Shown: positions 17,069-26,716 of the stretch, in pieces
How the letters are laid out: each line of letters opens with the position of its first letter
Numbering within the stretch: position 1 is the stretch's first letter
Source of the DNA: Bordetella parapertussis
Lineage (GTDB): Bacteria; Acidobacteriota; Terriglobia; Bryobacterales; Bryobacteraceae
DNA: 64,000 bases
Assembly: GCA_943328975.2 (NCBI GenBank)
Contig: CALQCC020000017.1
Span: 22,838-86,837 of the forward strand
Reading direction: 5' to 3'
Made by a program: the position numbers and the translations under genes
Notes under the pieces: generated by a model
The model's database searches: none
Told to the model about the DNA's origin: nothing
The model's input: only the letters and a program-made list of their open reading frames with translations

Positions 17069-17590
17069 ATGATTAGGGACACGTCTGCTCAAGAACCATC
17101 TCGGCGCGCGTTTTATCGCACGCTCATCCAGTTGTTAGGCGGAGCCATGTCCGCGGTAATTGCCGCGCCCGCCGCAGCGTACCTCCTATTGAAGCCTAAA
17201 TCTTCAGGTGCGGACGATTTGGTGGAGGTCGCCGATTTGGCGGATCTGCCGGTGGGCGCGCCGCAGGAAGTGGTCTACTACCGCACGCGCATTGATGGCT
17301 GGAAGCGTTCCCGTGAGAAGGCAACGGCCTGGGTGGTCAAGACAGAAGAGAAGAAGGCGATCGCGTTTAGCCCGCAGTGCCCGCATCTGGGTTGCATCTA
17401 TCACTGGGAAGCGGAACGCAGCGATGCCCAGGGGCAGCAGGCCCAGTCCTTTGTGTGCCCGTGCCATGCCTCGTCGTTTTCTGCTCACGGTGAAGTACTG
17501 GGAGGGCCAGCACCGCGCCCGTTGGATCGTTACGTAACGCGGATTGAGGGCAGCAAGCTGCTGGTTGGCTCACAGATCGAAAAAGCATGA
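17069..17590 (+). CDS. Rieske 2Fe-2S protein of a cytochrome bc-type complex
   Basis: A 173-residue membrane-anchored Rieske subunit that takes electrons from quinol. The N-terminal SRRAFYRTLIQLLGG is a twin-arginine signal/anchor. Cluster ligands Cys104 and His106 (CPHLGC) and Cys130 and His133 (CPCHASSF) are present, with Cys109 and Cys132 placed for the stabilising disulfide. The C-terminus has GGPAPRPLDRY, as in bc complexes. The stop overlaps the cytochrome b start (ATGA), so the two subunits are coupled. Confidence 0.92.
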   Translation: MIRDTSAQEPSRRAFYRTLIQLLGGAMSAVIAAPAAAYLLLKPKSSGADDLVEVADLADLPVGAPQEVVYYRTRIDGWKRSREKATAWVVKTEEKKAIAFSPQCPHLGCIYHWEAERSDAQGQQAQSFVCPCHASSFSAHGEVLGGPAPRPLDRYVTRIEGSKLLVGSQIEKA

Positions 17591-19206
17591 ACGCGCTGCT
17601 GAGCAATATCCGCGAATGGCTGGAAGATCGCACCGGTCTTCCGTCCACGATTCAACATTTTCTAGACGAAGAAATTCCTGCGTCCGCCGGCTGGCATCAA
17701 GTGTTCGGCAGCGTAGCGCTCTTCGCATTTCTCATTCAGGCCGCGACTGGATTTTTACTCGCGCTGAACTACGGCGCGACGCCTAGTGAGGCGCATTCCA
17801 GCATTCGTTACATCATGACGGAGTTGACCGGCGGAAGCATGATCCGCGGGCTGCATCATTGGGGCGCTAGCGCCATGATCATCGTCGTGGTGCTGCACAT
17901 GATCCAGACCTTCATCTGGGGCGCCTATAAACGTCCGCGCGAGGCGACTTGGATCGTCGGCTGTACCCTGCTGTTAATGGTGATGGCGTTCGGTCTCACC
18001 GGATACTTGCTGCCGTGGGACAACAAGGCTTACTGGGGCACGACGGTTACGACGCAGATCGCAGGACTGGCTCCGGGAGCCGGACCCTATGTAAAGCGGT
18101 TGCTGGGAGCCGAAGGCGACATCATCGGCAGCATCACGTTCTCGCGTTTCTATGCAGCGCACGTGATGCTGTTACCCGCGATCACGATGTTGCTAATGGG
18201 ACTGCATGTTTATTTGGTTCGGCGACATGGGGTGACCCCGGTGCCGGCCGATGCAGAACTTCCGAAAAAGCGTTTCTATCCACAACAGGTTTTCAAAGAC
18301 ACCGTGGCAGCGTTTGGTTACGTCATGGCGATAGCGCTGTTCGCGAATTTCGCGAAGCTCGGCTTGGGCAGCATGGCCGATCCGACGGATACGGGCTACA
18401 TTCCCCGGCCTGAGTGGTATTTCCTGTTTTTATTCCAAGTGTTGAAGATCTTTGAAGGACCGCTGGAAGTATTGGGCGCAGTTGTACTGCCGAACCTCGC
18501 AATTGTCGCGTTGTTCCTGGTTCCCTTCTTCGACCGTAGCCGCGCGATTGCGGTGCAGCGACGTACGGTCGCAATCGCCATGGTGATTTTGGCAGGACTG
18601 GGCTGGGCGGGGCTGACGCAACGCGCTATCGCGACAACGCCGGACAATATGGAAGACCTGGAAGCTGGTCTGCGGCCTCCGCAACCGTGGCGCGAGCTAC
18701 CGGTGGAGCAGTTGGCCGCGATCGGGTATTTCCAAAAAGACAACTGCGGGTCCTGTCACGTTTTAGGTCGGTCCGCGAGTGGGCCGGATTTGGCGCGCGA
18801 CGTTTCCAGTAAAGAGAATGACTGGCTGCTGGCACATTTTTCGCAACCGGTGGAAGGCGCCGCCGAATCGACTCTTACCCCAGGACAGAAGCTGAGCCTG
18901 GTGAAACTGGTGACCAAGCGTGATGAACGCGGGCTGACGGCTTGGGCCGATCCTCCGAAGAAGGAAGTCGCCGGCGCAATACTCTATCAGGCGCGGGGAT
19001 GTGGCTTCTGCCACACCGTGAATGGCGCGGGCGCGAAGAATGCTCCGATCTTGAACGGGCTTGCGGGACGGCGGACGCGCGATTGGGTCGAAGGACATTT
19101 TGCGGATCCGAAGAAATTCACTCCAAACTCGCAGATGCCGACGTACAAGTTCAATCCGGAAGAGTTGGATCAACTTACTTCGTACTTGATGGCGATTCCG
19201 AAGTAG
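17587..19206 (+). CDS. Cytochrome b fused to a di-heme cytochrome c
   Basis: A 539-residue fusion. Residues 1-360 are a full cytochrome b (N- and C-terminal parts) with heme-b histidine pairs in HHWGASAMIIVVVLHM and HVMLLPAITMLLMGLH and the Qo-site motif PEWY. After the last helix come two c-type motifs, CGSCH near residue 387 and CGFCH near 472, in a periplasmic cytochrome c tail that replaces a separate cytochrome c1/f. With the Rieske gene just upstream it makes a two-gene quinol:cytochrome c oxidoreductase. Its 3' end overlaps the convergent thiL gene by 32 bp. Confidence 0.92.
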   Translation: MNALLSNIREWLEDRTGLPSTIQHFLDEEIPASAGWHQVFGSVALFAFLIQAATGFLLALNYGATPSEAHSSIRYIMTELTGGSMIRGLHHWGASAMIIVVVLHMIQTFIWGAYKRPREATWIVGCTLLLMVMAFGLTGYLLPWDNKAYWGTTVTTQIAGLAPGAGPYVKRLLGAEGDIIGSITFSRFYAAHVMLLPAITMLLMGLHVYLVRRHGVTPVPADAELPKKRFYPQQVFKDTVAAFGYVMAIALFANFAKLGLGSMADPTDTGYIPRPEWYFLFLFQVLKIFEGPLEVLGAVVLPNLAIVALFLVPFFDRSRAIAVQRRTVAIAMVILAGLGWAGLTQRAIATTPDNMEDLEAGLRPPQPWRELPVEQLAAIGYFQKDNCGSCHVLGRSASGPDLARDVSSKENDWLLAHFSQPVEGAAESTLTPGQKLSLVKLVTKRDERGLTAWADPPKKEVAGAILYQARGCGFCHTVNGAGAKNAPILNGLAGRRTRDWVEGHFADPKKFTPNSQMPTYKFNPEELDQLTSYLMAIPK

Positions 19207-20041
19207 CGAAGTGGTCGTAGCCGCGCGCGACTAGCGGCTTTCCTTCAAATAACACTTGTCCCGGACTGCCGCGCGTGATCGTTCCGATGCGCGTTGTTCC
19301 TGCGGGCGCATGTTTGCCGGGGGGAACAGTGAATAGAAGCTCGTAATCTTCGCCCCCGTGCAGAGCGCGTTCCACCGTGGAGCCTTTCGCAACGGGGACC
19401 TTCTCCACGTCCGCGCTCACGCCGGATTCTTTACAGAGGCGTTGCAAGTCGAGCGATAGACCGTCACTCAAATCCATGCACGAGGTCGCGAGGCCGCGCA
19501 GTTTGACGCCGAGCTCCAAGCGCGGCTGAATGGGGCGGTCCCACGGCTTGCCCAGACGGCCAGAGACGTAGAGTTGATCGCCAGGGCGTGCACCATCTCT
19601 GCGCAGCGCTGTGCCGCGCGGGAGAGCCCCGCAGACCATGACGTCAGTGTGAGTTTCGTGATTGCTGTGCGAGAGGTCGCCGCCTGCTAAGACTGTGTTC
19701 GTACGCTTGGCGAGTTTCAAGAGACCGCGGAAGAAACTCCTGAGCCAGCGTTCGTCATGATGCGGACCAACTGCAAGCGAGACCAGGCAGAAGCGAGGCT
19801 CGCCACCCATGGCGGCGATGTCGCTGAGACTGCGGGCGAGCGCGCGGGCTCCGATGGATTCGGGTGGCATGGCGGTCTTGAAGTGGACGCCCTCAATGAG
19901 CGGGTCGGTCTTAAAGAGCAGATCTTCGTTCGCGCGCGGGCGAAAGATAGCGCAATCGTCACCGATCCCCAAGACTAGCTCGCGGCACTTGGGTGACGCG
20001 GCGTTCTTACGGATCCAATCGACTAGCGCGACTTCATTCAT
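19175..20041 (-). CDS. thiL: Thiamine-monophosphate kinase
   Basis: A 288-residue ATP-dependent kinase converting thiamine monophosphate to the diphosphate. Signatures include GIGDDCAIF (Gly/Asp-rich metal site), KTDPLIEGVHF, ALARSLSDIAAMGG, VLAGGDLS and MDLSDGLSLDL, all typical of ThiL. The start at 20041 (MNEVALVDWI) fits the family; it overlaps the end of the Hsp70-like gene by eight bases. It is last in a three-gene minus-strand run with DUF2760 and Hsp70, an association with no obvious metabolic meaning. Confidence 0.93.
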   Translation of the reverse strand: MNEVALVDWIRKNAASPKCRELVLGIGDDCAIFRPRANEDLLFKTDPLIEGVHFKTAMPPESIGARALARSLSDIAAMGGEPRFCLVSLAVGPHHDERWLRSFFRGLLKLAKRTNTVLAGGDLSHSNHETHTDVMVCGALPRGTALRRDGARPGDQLYVSGRLGKPWDRPIQPRLELGVKLRGLATSCMDLSDGLSLDLQRLCKESGVSADVEKVPVAKGSTVERALHGGEDYELLFTVPPGKHAPAGTTRIGTITRGSPGQVLFEGKPLVARGYDHFATSESPSSTK

Positions 20042-22640
20042 GAAATACGAGACCGGACGGCAGCTCTTCGCCGAAGATGCGGCCCATTGCCGCAAGATTG
20101 TCCTCCGGTTCGCGATCCAGATCAAGGGCCGGAAATGCGCTGCGCACGGACGTTAGCGTGTTAGCCGGCAGATCGCGCGTCGCGTCGCCTGTGTGCCGAA
20201 CGAGGGCAGCAACGGCATCGGCGGCCTTGGGTGTTTTCAACAACGCCTCAGCCCAGCGGGACGCGATGGCCGGGGACACAACCTGATTGATGGGTCCGTA
20301 GAAGAGCTTGCGCGCGCCGAGGCGGGCGAGACACCATAGACCGGTCTCGACAAAATCGCTCTTCTTGATCTTGGCGATCAAGTCGTCGCCGAGTTGAGTT
20401 TTGGTCTGCACAGGCAGTAGTTCCAGACTCGCTGCGGCGCGCCACATTTCGCGCATTAGGCTCGGGTTCACGCGCTGCGGTTTACCTTGGCGCGGCAGCA
20501 AGGTTGGCGCGACCCGTTGGAAGATGTCGGTCTGCTGGTTCTTATTGAGACCGCCTGCGACGCGTCCACAGAAGATCCACCATTCGATCTCGTTCTGCAC
20601 TTGATTGCCGAATAGCAACCCTTCGGCGTAGATGCGGCGGGCCTGTTCGATGCGGAAGTCATCGCCAGGCAAACCGAAGCCGGGGCGCAGGCAGAAGCCG
20701 CACAGGCTCAGCCAGCGGAATTCGTGCGCGGCACTGCGACGGCGGCCATCGGAGAGCTCCAACATGCGGTCCGCTAGCTTGCGGATCGCCGAGACGGGCC
20801 ACGCGTTGCGGCCTACACCGAAGGCTTGTTCGAGCTTGGCGGGGAGTTGTTCGGATTCCAGATCGCCTGTGCCGAATACTTGTGGTAGTAACGCTTCGGC
20901 TGCAGCCATCGCTTCGTCACTGATAACTGCAGCGGGTCGCGAAGTTGTCGGCGCGTCGGCTGTTTTTCGCAATTGGAACTGCAAACGCCAGCGGTGTTCG
21001 CTTTCTTTCGAATCGGCCCAGATTTCGAGCGTGCCGACTTCGGTGAGACGAGCTCCGAGCTTGATCGCGATGAGTCGTTCGCCGGTTTTTCCAAAGCGCA
21101 GCACTGCATTCAAAGGCGCGTGCAGGTTCAGCTCTGCTTGTTCCTCTTTGGTAAACGTCACAACCTCACCGGGTTTGTCGTCGGCCCGCGTGCGTGAGCT
21201 ATAGAGTCGGAACGCGACAGGCTTGTTGGCGATCAACTGGAGATTGCCGGGATCGAGTTCGAGTTCGGAACCTTCTTCGGCACCGCGCGGAACGAGGCAC
21301 ATCGCACGGAGGGACTCCCCTTCACTGGCAAGTCCAATGAAGTACGCACGCGGGATACCGCCGCGCACCAGCAAGCCCGCACCCGTGGCACGAACGTGAG
21401 CGTAGTAGGCTGCGCCGACGGAGACCGCGAGATCGAGGTCGCGATTTTCAAAGATGATGGGGCGCTTGCCGTACCAGTGTTCCAGCACGTCCGCGACGCG
21501 GTGGCGCAGAATGTCGGGGATGAAGAATCCGCCATTGAAGAGGATCGCGTCAGGCTTGGCATCGCCCGCGCTGGCGAGGAACGCGGCTAGATGGCGCGTG
21601 ACCGCAGGATCGGAAACCAGTGGCAGGCCGAGTTCGCGGAAGGGGCTGTTGGCTTCTTCTTGCGGACGATCGCTGAGTTCGCACATCGGGAGGAAGCCGT
21701 CCAACGCAATTTCCAGAATCTCTTCGCGCGTGACTTCAGTGCGTAACGTGCCGCCGACGAGCGAGGATCCGCCGCCGAGCACTGTGACTTCGACCGACTT
21801 TACATTTTCGTCAGAGAGCAGTTTCTCTTTGGCCGCTGCGCACTGCCGGCGGAGGCCGCTGCGTTGACGGATGGTCAGCTGTTTGCCGAGCTTCGATTCG
21901 ACCAGCCATGCCAACGTCAGATCGAGATTATCGCCGCCGAGCAGCAGATGCTGGCCGACCGCGGTGCGGGTGAAGTCCACGCGATCGCCTTCGCGCGCGA
22001 CGCGGATGAGAGTGAAGTCGCTGGTGCCGCCGCCTACGTCGCAGACAAGAACAGTCTGTCCATCGAACAATGATTTCTGGGAGCGGGCCAGATCGTTGGC
22101 GATCCATGAATAGAACGCTGCGGCAGGTTCTTCCAGCAACGTGAGCTTCTCGATGCCCGCTTCGCGCGCGGCCATCACAGTAAGTTCACGCGCTTCTTCG
22201 TCGAAGCTGGCGGGCACGGTTAAGACAACGGAATGCTCGCCGATCGACGATCCGTGTTTTTGGGCCCAGGCCTCCGCGATGTGTTTCAGGATGCGCGTCG
22301 ATACTTCGACGGGCGAATAAATGCGGCCGCCTTCCTGCGCGTCCCAAGGTAGGATCTTGGCGGTGCGATCTACGTCAGGGTTCGAGAGCCAACTCTTGGC
22401 CGAGTGCACCGACTTGGTCGGCACAAGCGCGCCTTGTTCGCGCGCGTAGACGCCCACGTATTCCTGATCGCCAATGTGCAGGAACGAAGGCAGCGTGCGG
22501 CGGGACTCGATACGTCCCGGGGCGACGGTCTGTGGAACTTCGAGAACGTGAATGACCGGCGCGTCGCCATCAGCGGCCTGTTTGGGATCAATGTAGGCGA
22601 GCGCGGAGTTGGTAGTCCCGAGATCGATACCGATGTTCAT
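20034..22640 (-). CDS. Large Hsp70-family protein
   Basis: An 868-residue Hsp70-like ATPase. The actin-type nucleotide-binding domain is intact: GIDLGTTNSALAY near the N-terminus, VVLTVPASFDEEAR, LLEEPAAAFYSW and VLVCDVGGGTSDFTL. The rest (from about residue 520) differs from DnaK and is far longer than its substrate-binding domain, as in the non-canonical Hsp70s paired with DUF2760. It is coupled to the upstream DUF2760 gene by a one-base TAATG overlap. A chaperone-like role for a dedicated client is inferred. Confidence 0.88.
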   Translation of the reverse strand: MNIGIDLGTTNSALAYIDPKQAADGDAPVIHVLEVPQTVAPGRIESRRTLPSFLHIGDQEYVGVYAREQGALVPTKSVHSAKSWLSNPDVDRTAKILPWDAQEGGRIYSPVEVSTRILKHIAEAWAQKHGSSIGEHSVVLTVPASFDEEARELTVMAAREAGIEKLTLLEEPAAAFYSWIANDLARSQKSLFDGQTVLVCDVGGGTSDFTLIRVAREGDRVDFTRTAVGQHLLLGGDNLDLTLAWLVESKLGKQLTIRQRSGLRRQCAAAKEKLLSDENVKSVEVTVLGGGSSLVGGTLRTEVTREEILEIALDGFLPMCELSDRPQEEANSPFRELGLPLVSDPAVTRHLAAFLASAGDAKPDAILFNGGFFIPDILRHRVADVLEHWYGKRPIIFENRDLDLAVSVGAAYYAHVRATGAGLLVRGGIPRAYFIGLASEGESLRAMCLVPRGAEEGSELELDPGNLQLIANKPVAFRLYSSRTRADDKPGEVVTFTKEEQAELNLHAPLNAVLRFGKTGERLIAIKLGARLTEVGTLEIWADSKESEHRWRLQFQLRKTADAPTTSRPAAVISDEAMAAAEALLPQVFGTGDLESEQLPAKLEQAFGVGRNAWPVSAIRKLADRMLELSDGRRRSAAHEFRWLSLCGFCLRPGFGLPGDDFRIEQARRIYAEGLLFGNQVQNEIEWWIFCGRVAGGLNKNQQTDIFQRVAPTLLPRQGKPQRVNPSLMREMWRAAASLELLPVQTKTQLGDDLIAKIKKSDFVETGLWCLARLGARKLFYGPINQVVSPAIASRWAEALLKTPKAADAVAALVRHTGDATRDLPANTLTSVRSAFPALDLDREPEDNLAAMGRIFGEELPSGLVFHE

Positions 22641-23167
22641 TATTCGACTTCGAGTTCGGCGGGCGCGAGGATCGAGCTGGGCTTAGCGGCAGGTAGATCG
22701 ACTCCGCCGGCCTTCCAACCTCTGTGGCGCAGTACGCCACTGGCGGCCTTCCCGTTGGGCGGGACCTTGCCGATCAATTTGTACGAAGTCGAATCCAGAC
22801 CGGAGGTCGACACGGTGGTCTCTTCAACGGCATCGATCACCGGCTGCAATTTCAGGTAGCGCTCCAGTGATTGCTTGGCCTGCACTTGCACGTCACGGAT
22901 GGCAGCGCCGACTTGATCGTCGGTGTAGGCGGTGATGTCTTCCATCAGGAAGTCGATCAGGCGCGAGTCACGCTGCAGGATGCCGAGTACCTGGACGGCT
23001 CCATCGGCTGCGGAAGCTTGCGGCTTCGGCGGCGCAGGAGGCACCACCGGGGCGGCCTTCACCGACTGCGGTTTTACGTAACCGAAGGCCTGCGCTATAT
23101 CCGCGGGAAGAGATCCCCCGAAGAGGATGGAGAAGAAACTGCGAAATGCGAAAGAGATACGATTCAT
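22640..23167 (-). CDS. DUF2760 protein
   Basis: A 175-residue protein of the DUF2760 family. It starts with an amphipathic segment (MNRISFAFRSFFSILFGGSL), has an Ala/Pro-rich linker, and a conserved C-terminal half with LGILQRDSRLIDFLMEDI, GAAIRDVQVQAKQSLERYLK and VLRHRGWKAGGVDLP. Genes of this family commonly sit next to large Hsp70-like genes, as here, so it may be a cofactor or client. The ATG at 23167 is preferred to a long in-frame opening that runs back into the divergent ntrY-like gene. Confidence 0.85.
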   Translation of the reverse strand: MNRISFAFRSFFSILFGGSLPADIAQAFGYVKPQSVKAAPVVPPAPPKPQASAADGAVQVLGILQRDSRLIDFLMEDITAYTDDQVGAAIRDVQVQAKQSLERYLKLQPVIDAVEETTVSTSGLDSTSYKLIGKVPPNGKAASGVLRHRGWKAGGVDLPAAKPSSILAPAELEVE

Positions 23168-23198
23168 GGCAGGATCTTTCAGAATACAATGAGAATCG
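23168..23198 (+). promoter_or_regulatory. Leaderless-type promoter of the sensor kinase gene
   Basis: TACAAT (23185-23190) lies eight bases before the ATG at 23199, with no SD sequence between. The 31-bp gap to the divergent DUF2760 gene means that the -35 regions reach into the neighbouring coding ends. Confidence 0.45.
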
Positions 23199-25271
23199 AT
23201 GCGCAAGCGGTATCTGCTCAGTTCGGGCGTCGCACTCCTGGCGATTTTAACCACGCTCATCGTGTGGCAAACGTCGTTCTCGTTCGGCGAGTACGGTCCG
23301 TCGAGCCCCGAACAAACCTTCGTTTTCTGGGCCGTTTCGACGCTCATCTTTGTCCTGGCGGTGACCCTGGGTTTCATGCTGTTCCGCACGGGCGTGAAGC
23401 TTTTCCTGGAACGGCAGCGGAGCCGCGAAGGTTCGCGCATGCAGACCAAGCTGGTTGCGGGCGCGTTGGCACTGAGTTTGTTGCCGGTGGTATTCCTGGT
23501 CGCTTTCAGCTACCTGATCCTGAATCGCAACATTGAAAAATGGTTCATGGTGCCGGTGGAAGGCATCAAGACGGAGCTGGAAGAAACGGCATCTTCCTTC
23601 AATCAAGAAGTGCAGGGACGCGCGGATGCCCTGGCAAATTGGCTCTCAACTCGGACTGATGTTCGTGGCGGAACAGCAAACTTCCCGCAGATTTGCACGG
23701 ACAATCGGATTGCGGGCTTGAACCTACGCGACCCCAACGGCACACGCCACGTTCTGTGCCCGTCGACGGCGACAGGGATCAATACGGCGCGATCACAGGT
23801 TAGCTTGGCGGGCCTAGGCGAGTTGGAAGTGTTGGTAGAACCGCAGGTGGATCTGATCGAGAAACAGTTGTTGATCGATCAATTCCTGCGCGAGTACAGC
23901 AAACTCTCCACACAGAAGAAAGACATCCGGAACTTCTACCTGCTTTTCATCCTTTTGATCGCGTTGTTCATTTTGTTCGTCGCCACTTGGATCGCGCTGC
24001 TGCTTTCGCGGCAGATCAGCGGCCCGATACTGGCGCTGCTGGAAGCCGCCAGTCAAGTTCGCAAGGGGAACCTGGGTCATCGGGTGACAACGCCCGCGTC
24101 GGATGAGATGGGCTCGCTGGTGCGCGCCTTTAACGACATGACGCAGGGGCTGGAGGCGAACAGCCGCGAGTTGGAAAGCCGTCGGCAGTTTACTGAGGCC
24201 ATCCTAGAGAGCATTCCGACGGGTGTGATTTCGCTGGCATCCGATGGCAGGATTCAGCGGGTCAATCGCGCGATGAAGGCGCTGTTTTCCGAAGAAGAGT
24301 TGGAGCGCGCGGGTTCCGTATCGGATTTACTAACAGCGGAACATACGGCGGAGATCCGCTACTTGATGAAGCGGGCGCGCCGCATGGGCGTGGCCTCCAG
24401 TCAGATCGATGTGGATCGGCAGGGACACGTGCTGCACTTGTCGGTTACGGTTTCGGCATTGCCGGGGCTGGAGGCTTCGTCGCCTGGATACGTCGTGGTG
24501 GTGGAAGACACCAGCGAGTTGTTGCGAGCACAGAAGGCCGCGGCGTGGCATGAGGTGGCTCGGCGAATTGCGCACGAGTTGAAAAATCCATTGACGCCGA
24601 TTGCGCTTTCGGCGGAACGGATTGCACGACAGTTGGATCGCGGTCCCTTGACGGCGGACTCTGAGAAAGTGTTGCGTCAGTGCTCGGCGATCATTGCGCG
24701 TGAAGTTGAATCGGTGAAAGCGCTGGCGGATGAGTTCTCGCAATTCTCGCGTTTCCCTGCGGCGCAGCCGGTGCCGACCAGCCTGAATGACGTAGTCCGC
24801 AATGGACTGGATGTGTTCGCGGGACGCTTAGAAGGAATTGTTGTGAGCGTCGATCTGGCGCATGACCTGCCGCTGGTGAACGTGGATCCGGAGCAGTTGA
24901 AGCGCGTGGTGGTAAACCTGGTCGACAACGCGGCGGAAGCAATGCGCGATTCCATGGTCAAGCGATTGTTGGTGGCTACGCGGGCCACGCCGGGCGATTC
25001 CCCGGATACCGTGGAGTTGTTGGTGGCGGATACGGGGCGGGGCGTTTCCGGAGCGGATAAAGAGAAACTCTTTCTGCCTTACTTCTCTACCAAAGAACGC
25101 GGCACGGGGCTGGGCTTGGCGATCGTAAGTCATATTATTGCGGAACACGGCGGTCGCATTCGCGTAGAGGACAATCGTCCCACGGGGGCGCGCTTCTATG
25201 TCGAGATCCCGGTGGCGGGTGACGCAGCGGTTCCGGAAGCCGATATTGTTTTCAGTGGAGTAAGAGTTTGA
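23199..25271 (+). CDS. ntrY: NtrY-type sensor histidine kinase
   Basis: A 690-residue membrane sensor kinase. Three N-terminal hydrophobic segments (about residues 7-24, 42-62 and 82-104) resemble NtrY. Next come an extracytoplasmic region, another helix (about 247-268), a HAMP domain, a PAS domain (around 320-430), and the kinase core with the H-box ARRIAHELKNPLTPIALS, N-box NLVDNAAEAM and G boxes VADTGRGVSG and GTGLGLAIVSH. Its stop overlaps the TTG start of the response regulator (TTGA). The signal is unknown; naming by NtrY similarity does not prove nitrogen sensing. Confidence 0.88.
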   Translation: MRKRYLLSSGVALLAILTTLIVWQTSFSFGEYGPSSPEQTFVFWAVSTLIFVLAVTLGFMLFRTGVKLFLERQRSREGSRMQTKLVAGALALSLLPVVFLVAFSYLILNRNIEKWFMVPVEGIKTELEETASSFNQEVQGRADALANWLSTRTDVRGGTANFPQICTDNRIAGLNLRDPNGTRHVLCPSTATGINTARSQVSLAGLGELEVLVEPQVDLIEKQLLIDQFLREYSKLSTQKKDIRNFYLLFILLIALFILFVATWIALLLSRQISGPILALLEAASQVRKGNLGHRVTTPASDEMGSLVRAFNDMTQGLEANSRELESRRQFTEAILESIPTGVISLASDGRIQRVNRAMKALFSEEELERAGSVSDLLTAEHTAEIRYLMKRARRMGVASSQIDVDRQGHVLHLSVTVSALPGLEASSPGYVVVVEDTSELLRAQKAAAWHEVARRIAHELKNPLTPIALSAERIARQLDRGPLTADSEKVLRQCSAIIAREVESVKALADEFSQFSRFPAAQPVPTSLNDVVRNGLDVFAGRLEGIVVSVDLAHDLPLVNVDPEQLKRVVVNLVDNAAEAMRDSMVKRLLVATRATPGDSPDTVELLVADTGRGVSGADKEKLFLPYFSTKERGTGLGLAIVSHIIAEHGGRIRVEDNRPTGARFYVEIPVAGDAAVPEADIVFSGVRV

Positions 25272-26632
25272 AAAACACGCGAGTGCTGATCATAGATGAC
25301 GAGCCGGGCATTCGCGAATCCTTGCGCGGTGTCTTGGAAGACGAAGGTCTGGTGTGCGAGGCCGTGGAGAGCGGCGAGCTTGGTCTGGAAGCATTGCAGA
25401 AGCAACGGTACGACGTTGTGCTACTGGACGTGTGGCTCCCGGGGATGGATGGACTGGAGACGCTGAGCCTCATTCAAGAGATCCCGGCGGAGGATCGACC
25501 AGAGGTGGTCGTGATTTCAGGGCACGGCACGATCGAAACAGCGGTGCGTGCGACTAAGCTGGGCGCGTTCGATTTTCTGGAGAAGCCACTGACCATTGAG
25601 AAGGTGATGGTGGTGGTGCAGAACGCTGCGGAGCAGCGGCGCTTGGAACGCGAGCTGAATCGGCTGAAAGAATCCGGCGCGGCCAAACATCGCATCATCG
25701 GCGAGAGCGTGCCGATGAAGGCTCTGCGGCAACAGTTGACGCTGATGGCGGCGACCAACGGGCGCGTGCTGATCTTCGGCGAAAGCGGCACAGGTAAGGA
25801 ACTGATCGCGCATGCGATTCACGCGGCCAGCTTGCGCGCGAACGAAGCGTTTGTCGAAGTGAACTGCGCGGCGATTCCGGAGGAAATGATCGAAAGCGAA
25901 TTGTTCGGTCATCGGCGCGGGAGCTTCGCGGGCGCGGCTGACGATAAGATCGGGAAATTGCAGAAAGCCGACGGCGGCACGCTGTTCCTGGACGAAGTCG
26001 GGGACATGTCTCTGAAGACGCAGGCGAAGGTGCTACGCGCGTTGGAAGAGCAGCGACTGGAGCCGGTTGGCGCGTCAGAATCGATTCAAGTGGATGTGCG
26101 CGTGGTAGCGTCCACGAATAAAAACTTGGAAGAAGAGATCGAACGCGGCAATTTTCGCGAAGACTTGTTCTATCGATTAAACGTGGTGCCGTTCCATGTT
26201 CCTCCTCTACGAGAGCGCATGGAAGACGTGCCGTTGCTGGCGGATCATTTCCTGAAGGAGTTCACGACGGCGTACGGTCGCAAGCCGAAAGAGCTTACGG
26301 AGGACGCACTACGCTCTCTAGGTGACTATCCGTGGCCGGGCAATGTGCGCGAGTTGCGCAACTTGATGGAGCGCATTGTCATCATGAATCCGCAGACACG
26401 GATCGATGCACGGCACATCCCTCTGGATCGGGCGCGAAGGGCCGTCTTCTATAAACCCGCGGAACGTTTCGGCAGCTTGCAGGACGTCCGTGAAGCAGCG
26501 GAGCGCGAATACATTGCTCGCAAGTTGGAAGAGACCAAGGGCAACGTGACGCGTGCGGCGGAAGCGCTGGGGCTGGAACGCAGTCATCTGTATCGCAAGA
26601 TGAAGGCGCTCGGTATCGCCGCGAAAGAATAA
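25268..26632 (+). CDS. ntrX: NtrX-type sigma-54-dependent response regulator
   Basis: A 454-residue regulator with a receiver domain (phospho-acceptor Asp in VVLLDVWLPG), an AAA+ domain with Walker A GESGTGKE and Walker B GGTLFLDEVGD, and a Fis-type HTH at the C-terminus (GNVTRAAEALGLERSHLYRKM). The sigma-54 contact loop, normally GAFTGA, reads GSFAGA at about residues 218-223; the T-to-A change is unusual because the Thr contacts sigma-54. It starts with TTG, coupled to the kinase gene. A near-perfect sigma-54 promoter lies 84 bp downstream, an obvious candidate target. Confidence 0.9.
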   Translation: MKNTRVLIIDDEPGIRESLRGVLEDEGLVCEAVESGELGLEALQKQRYDVVLLDVWLPGMDGLETLSLIQEIPAEDRPEVVVISGHGTIETAVRATKLGAFDFLEKPLTIEKVMVVVQNAAEQRRLERELNRLKESGAAKHRIIGESVPMKALRQQLTLMAATNGRVLIFGESGTGKELIAHAIHAASLRANEAFVEVNCAAIPEEMIESELFGHRRGSFAGAADDKIGKLQKADGGTLFLDEVGDMSLKTQAKVLRALEEQRLEPVGASESIQVDVRVVASTNKNLEEEIERGNFREDLFYRLNVVPFHVPPLRERMEDVPLLADHFLKEFTTAYGRKPKELTEDALRSLGDYPWPGNVRELRNLMERIVIMNPQTRIDARHIPLDRARRAVFYKPAERFGSLQDVREAAEREYIARKLEETKGNVTRAAEALGLERSHLYRKMKALGIAAKE

Positions 26633-26716
26633 CGTCGCTGGCCGGACCGGGCCGGACTGGTGGTTCTGAGCCACCTTCGTTCCCCACGATTCGCTGAAGT
26701 TTCAATCACTTCCGTT

